NCBI GenBank assembly: GCA_015233725.1
Contig: JADFXD010000009.1
Coordinates: 1-52,086 of the forward strand
Length of the DNA stretch: 52,086 bases
Source: Nitrospirota bacterium
Lineage (GTDB): Bacteria; Nitrospirota; Thermodesulfovibrionia; Thermodesulfovibrionales; Magnetobacteriaceae
Direction of reading: 5' to 3'
Part shown: piece after piece, positions 49,252 through 52,086 of the stretch
Layout: each line of letters begins with the position of its first letter
Position numbering within the stretch: the stretch's first letter is position 1
Notes under the pieces: generated by a model
What the model was told of the DNA's origin: nothing
The model's input: only the letters and a program-made list of their open reading frames with translations
Database searches by the model: none
Made by a program: the position numbers and the translations under genes

Positions 49252-50163
49252 TTAAAAGTAACCTCTTTTGAGTATTTCATCCTCATTGCTGTCTTTGATA
49301 ACACCTTCAATATGCGATATTAATCTATCAAATGTTTCCTCTGAAAAAGGATTTGTTTTAAGATAGTTAATAAAATAATCTCTTTGCTGTTGTCTCTTCT
49401 CGTATGTGTTGAAATCCTGCCGAATATTTGATGATATTCGTTTGGCCTTGCGGAGTATTATAATTTCATCAATTGCGGTTGTATTACTACTAATTGGTGT
49501 CATATCAAGCCATTCACACAAGAGGAAATATTTTGCAGATGGGACAATCATTTTGACATCTAAAGCAGTAGCAGCAGCCTCCTGAAACATAGTTTTATCA
49601 AGATTTGTTTTACATTCAGCAACAATGTAAGCGATATTTGTCTTTGTTGTTATATCCTTTTCAAATTCTGAGTTATATGAGGAACGAATATAGAGATTTC
49701 TACAGATTGCAAAATCCTGATCTTTTTCCCTAACTTTCATCCCACCACCTTGTTGAGGATGTATAAGGCTCGATTCAAATCTAATCCCAGAAAAACAAGT
49801 AGCAGGGCCAATAGAGATATCAAGGTTATTTAGACTCTTTTTTAGCAGTGTGTTTATGATAATAGGGAGAAATTCTTCTATTATAGTATTGTCTATTTTG
49901 AGCTGCCCTTTTTGTCTGTAAAGAAAATTATTTGTGCTATCATAAATTAACTCAATATCTATAAACAGCTTATATTCACTTAAAAGTTTAAGCATTTGTG
50001 CTATAACATTTTCTTTTGTACCTTTTATTGACTTAAGACTTTTTAACCATTCGTTATATCTCTCGATTGCATTTTCAACACGAGTCTTATCATCAATAGG
50101 TAAGTTTTGATTTTCCAAAAGGGCAAGTAATTTATCACCGTGGGGAGACGGAAAATCTTTCAT
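49252..50163 (-). CDS. Bpu10I-like type II restriction endonuclease
   Basis: This 303-residue protein matches, as far as I can recall, the Bpu10I restriction-enzyme family: DQDFAICRNLYIRSS (~150) and YIVAECKTNLDKTMFQEAAA (~182-201), with the D...E-C-K metal site, and KYFLLCEWLDMTP (~217). The A/T-rich gene overlaps the methylase gene by 29 nt. Together they are a restriction-modification system inserted between cobalamin genes. Family assignment is from memory; the recognition site is not predicted. Confidence 0.78.
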   Translation of the reverse strand: MKDFPSPHGDKLLALLENQNLPIDDKTRVENAIERYNEWLKSLKSIKGTKENVIAQMLKLLSEYKLFIDIELIYDSTNNFLYRQKGQLKIDNTIIEEFLPIIINTLLKKSLNNLDISIGPATCFSGIRFESSLIHPQQGGGMKVREKDQDFAICRNLYIRSSYNSEFEKDITTKTNIAYIVAECKTNLDKTMFQEAAATALDVKMIVPSAKYFLLCEWLDMTPISSNTTAIDEIIILRKAKRISSNIRQDFNTYEKRQQQRDYFINYLKTNPFSEETFDRLISHIEGVIKDSNEDEILKRGYF

Positions 50164-51442
50164 TTGTCTTCACTCCTTCTCTTAATTCAGTTATATCAAG
50201 ATATGGTGATGGCTTAATTTCTTCAATGTGTTGTAATGCTTGTTTTATCTCGTTTCTTGGTTCGTCATGGTTTATTAAATACGCTGATTCAAGTACCTCT
50301 TGAGCAACAGTCCTTGCTTGTTCTATAAATGTTAAAGATTCAGTTTTTTTCTTTGGTACAAAGTGAAGAATATCTTCATAGATATCTTGTCCAAAACGAT
50401 TACGAAACACTCTTTCTTGTCTGAGGATTAAATTAAAACCTAATGCCCTATGCGCCACTTCACCTACAATTTCCCCATTATAAAATGCTATTCCCCGTAT
50501 TTGTGATTCTCTGCCTATAACAAAGATTACCCTTGCATTTGAAGTACAAACCCTTAGTAATTCGTTAAATGTTTGTGCCATATCAAGACAATATTGTATT
50601 ACAGTCAGGAACCTGTTACCTCTGTGCTTTCTATTAGCGCCTATTTCAGATTTAGCTACTTTGAGCAAATCCCAATTAAGCAACTCTGCTGATTCTCTGT
50701 ATTGTTGATGATAGTTAAAAACATTAATATAAGGAGGAGATGTTATTACAAGGTCTACATAAGAGTTACTTAAAGGTGTTTTTCGAGCATCTGCATGATA
50801 GGCTGATACCTTACCCTCAGAAAACGGTAATCCATTAATAAGTAGAAATAACTTATTCCATGCCTTAAAAACAGATTCAACGGTTTTATTTTTCTTAAAA
50901 AAATCCAACAAAATAACAAATGCTTCAAATATTTGAGTTCGCTCGTTATCCTTAATGTTATTAAGTATTTCAAGAGTTTTCTTTTTCACTGCATCATCAC
51001 AATTTTCCTCCATCAGAGGTCTAAGAAAACCATTGCCATCGTATGCCCTATTCAATAGATCAGTAATATCGGACAAATACTGTTTCCGTAGGTTTAAAGG
51101 GACATTAATATAGTGATAAAGCCTTGACAGCAAAAAGGCAGACGGATTTATCTCAGTACCTACAGCACTGATCCCTGCCAAACCAGCCTCATAAATGGTT
51201 GTACCGCTACCTAAGAATGGATCGAATATAATTGTTTTATTGTCAGCATAATTCTTGATTAACACATTAACTAATTGAGGTGAGAACTGCCCCGTCCATT
51301 TTAGCGGATTACTTCTAACCTTAGTTTTAATGTCAAGTTCAGACTGTCTTATCTCTGATTTGTCTATAGGTAAGTTTACGAAAAGACCATTCAAATGATA
51401 TCTCTTCGCAATACGGTTGATTGAAATATTAACTGTATCCAT
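50135..51442 (-). CDS. DNA amino-methyltransferase of the restriction-modification pair
   Basis: This 435-residue methylase has the SAM motif IFDPFLGSGTTIYEAGLAGI (~71-90) and the catalytic motif VITSPPYINVFNY (~233-245). TSPPY is typical of N4-cytosine methylases and some N6-adenine methylases. The long region between the motifs could hold the target-recognition part. It protects the host from the overlapping endonuclease. Codon use is much more A/T-rich than in cobU or cobT. Confidence 0.88.
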   Translation of the reverse strand: MDTVNISINRIAKRYHLNGLFVNLPIDKSEIRQSELDIKTKVRSNPLKWTGQFSPQLVNVLIKNYADNKTIIFDPFLGSGTTIYEAGLAGISAVGTEINPSAFLLSRLYHYINVPLNLRKQYLSDITDLLNRAYDGNGFLRPLMEENCDDAVKKKTLEILNNIKDNERTQIFEAFVILLDFFKKNKTVESVFKAWNKLFLLINGLPFSEGKVSAYHADARKTPLSNSYVDLVITSPPYINVFNYHQQYRESAELLNWDLLKVAKSEIGANRKHRGNRFLTVIQYCLDMAQTFNELLRVCTSNARVIFVIGRESQIRGIAFYNGEIVGEVAHRALGFNLILRQERVFRNRFGQDIYEDILHFVPKKKTESLTFIEQARTVAQEVLESAYLINHDEPRNEIKQALQHIEEIKPSPYLDITELREGVKTNERFSVSPR

Positions 51443-51462
51443 CTAATATACTAACTTATTTA

Positions 51463-51990
51463 TCACTTAAGCCGCAATGGCATCCCGCTTACGATTAAAT
51501 ACGCCTCATCGCACACCTCTGCCACCATCTGATTGAGCAACCCAGCGTGGTCACGAAAACGCCTCGAAAGCGCCCCATCAGGCACTATGCCCATCCCAAC
51601 CTCATTGGACACTATCAGGATATCAACGTCACCCCTTACCTGCCTCAACCTCTCCGCAAGCCTGACAATCCCCCCCTCAACAAGACGATCCTCCCATGCA
51701 AGCACCACATTCGTAAGCCATATCGTCAGACAATCTATGACTATAACCTCATACCTATCCTTAAGCCGCTCAATGACACCAACAAGGTCAAGAGGCTCTT
51801 CTACGGTATCCCACTGCCCGCCACGCTCCCTCTTGTGCGCCAATATCCGTGCCCTCATCTCGTCGTCTATAGGCATAGCCGTCGCAACAAAAACCTTCCG
51901 ACCCTCTAACGACTCCGCCCTACGCCTGGCAAAGGTACTCTTGCCACTTCGCGAGCCACCCGTTACGAAGATAGTAGTAGGATTGAGCAT
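51463..51990 (-). CDS. cobU: adenosylcobinamide kinase / adenosylcobinamide-phosphate guanylyltransferase
   Basis: CobU phosphorylates adenosylcobinamide and adds GMP. The 175-residue protein has the P-loop TGGSRSGKSTFAR (~10-22), AMPIDDEMRARILAHKRERG (~39-58) with the GMP-accepting His, and VIDCLTIWLTN (~82) and VSNEVGMGIVPD (~128). It catalyses the step before cobS. The ATG and the first residues MLNP are encoded by the terminal sequence of IGE copy 16. Confidence 0.95.
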   Translation of the reverse strand: MLNPTTIFVTGGSRSGKSTFARRRAESLEGRKVFVATAMPIDDEMRARILAHKRERGGQWDTVEEPLDLVGVIERLKDRYEVIVIDCLTIWLTNVVLAWEDRLVEGGIVRLAERLRQVRGDVDILIVSNEVGMGIVPDGALSRRFRDHAGLLNQMVAEVCDEAYLIVSGMPLRLK

Positions 51991-52076
51991 TAAGGGGTCA
52001 AGGGGACTGGTCCCCTTGCAGGGGGGGTCGAGGGGGGGGCGGAGCCGCCCCCCTTTTTTTCTTTCTTCTTCTTTTC
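51987..52076 (+). repeat. IGE copy 16
   Basis: AGGATTGAGCATTAAGGGGT, the GGGGACTGGTCCCC hairpin, GCAGGGGGGGTCGAGGGGGG and GGCGGAGCCGCCCCCC with a T/C-rich end. Its left end overlaps the cobU start. No cobalamin riboswitch is visible between it and the window edge. Confidence 0.88.
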
Positions 52077-52086
52077 TTCATACCCC

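Noticed and set aside
280..52076. IGE repeats as a CRISPR array
   Set aside because: Copies are dispersed over 52 kb, not regularly spaced, lie in both orientations and have no cas genes nearby.
51990..52086. Cobalamin riboswitch upstream of cobU
   Set aside because: The visible leader is IGE DNA; no B12-box-like sequence was recognised. A riboswitch could lie beyond the window edge.
1..52086. tRNA or rRNA genes and magnetosome genes
   Set aside because: No cloverleaf with a GTTCGAAT-type T-loop, no rRNA motif and no mam/mad-like gene could be recognised by eye.

Overview
The window looks like chromosome from a Gram-negative bacterium of moderate GC content. Lipoproteins, an Mla lipid-transport pair, an RlpA/SPOR protein and an outer-membrane barrel point to a diderm envelope. 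Gene content and style (split YeeE/YedE sulfur transporter, FeoB with a DtxR-FeoA regulator, a bacterial STT3 and a PMT-type GT-C enzyme, several toxin-antitoxin modules, very many intergenic palindromic repeats) resemble deep-branching environmental lineages such as Nitrospirota (Thermodesulfovibrionia / Magnetobacterium-like). This placement is an inference: no rRNA, tRNA or magnetosome gene is present.

Layout: 1-4.7 kb, end of a GGDEF protein, a PIN-type toxin pair, feoB plus an iron regulator, and a PemK/AF2212-type pair. 4.7-10.8 kb, a potassium transporter gene (kup) broken by a ~106-nt insertion, a coiled-coil membrane protein, recJ and an ArsB/NhaD-type antiporter. 10.7-14.2 kb, a broken partial copy of obgE, a YoeB toxin with a chimeric antitoxin, then rplU-rpmA-obgE and a cyclic-nucleotide-binding protein. 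14.3-18.6 kb, one leftward operon fabG-acpP-fabF-rnc-purM. 18.7-24.3 kb, two YeeE/YedE halves, a TM2 protein, a TRL lipoprotein, and hslV-hslU-rlpA. 24.4-30.8 kb, alpha-glucan phosphorylase, a decayed toxin-antitoxin locus, catalase, an HTH-like protein and two FHA proteins. 30.9-40.7 kb, STT3 oligosaccharyltransferase, an orphan histidine kinase, a NosL/outer-membrane-barrel fusion, tandem coiled-coil paralogues and a double GT-C glycosyltransferase. 40.9-46.2 kb, recN, ferredoxin, mlaE-mlaF, pdxA-gtrA. 46.2-52.1 kb, a nuclease-like gene and cobalamin genes cobU, cobT and cobS, split by a Bpu10I-like restriction-modification pair.

The most striking signal is not a gene. At least 16 copies of a two-hairpin intergenic element (called IGE below) sit at gene ends throughout the window, in both orientations. 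Its full-length form is about 150 bp and ends in AAGTAC/GTACTT. A palindromic sub-module carried by some IGE copies also occurs as in-frame 27-nt units inside the coding sequence of the double glycosyltransferase (peptide unit KNQERPGAV), so the repeat has entered a protein. One IGE copy supplies the start of cobU, one supplies the stop codon of cobS, and one separates rpmA from obgE. Three further small repeat families, a duplicated promoter module and several chimeric or decayed genes show a genome actively rearranged by short non-coding elements.
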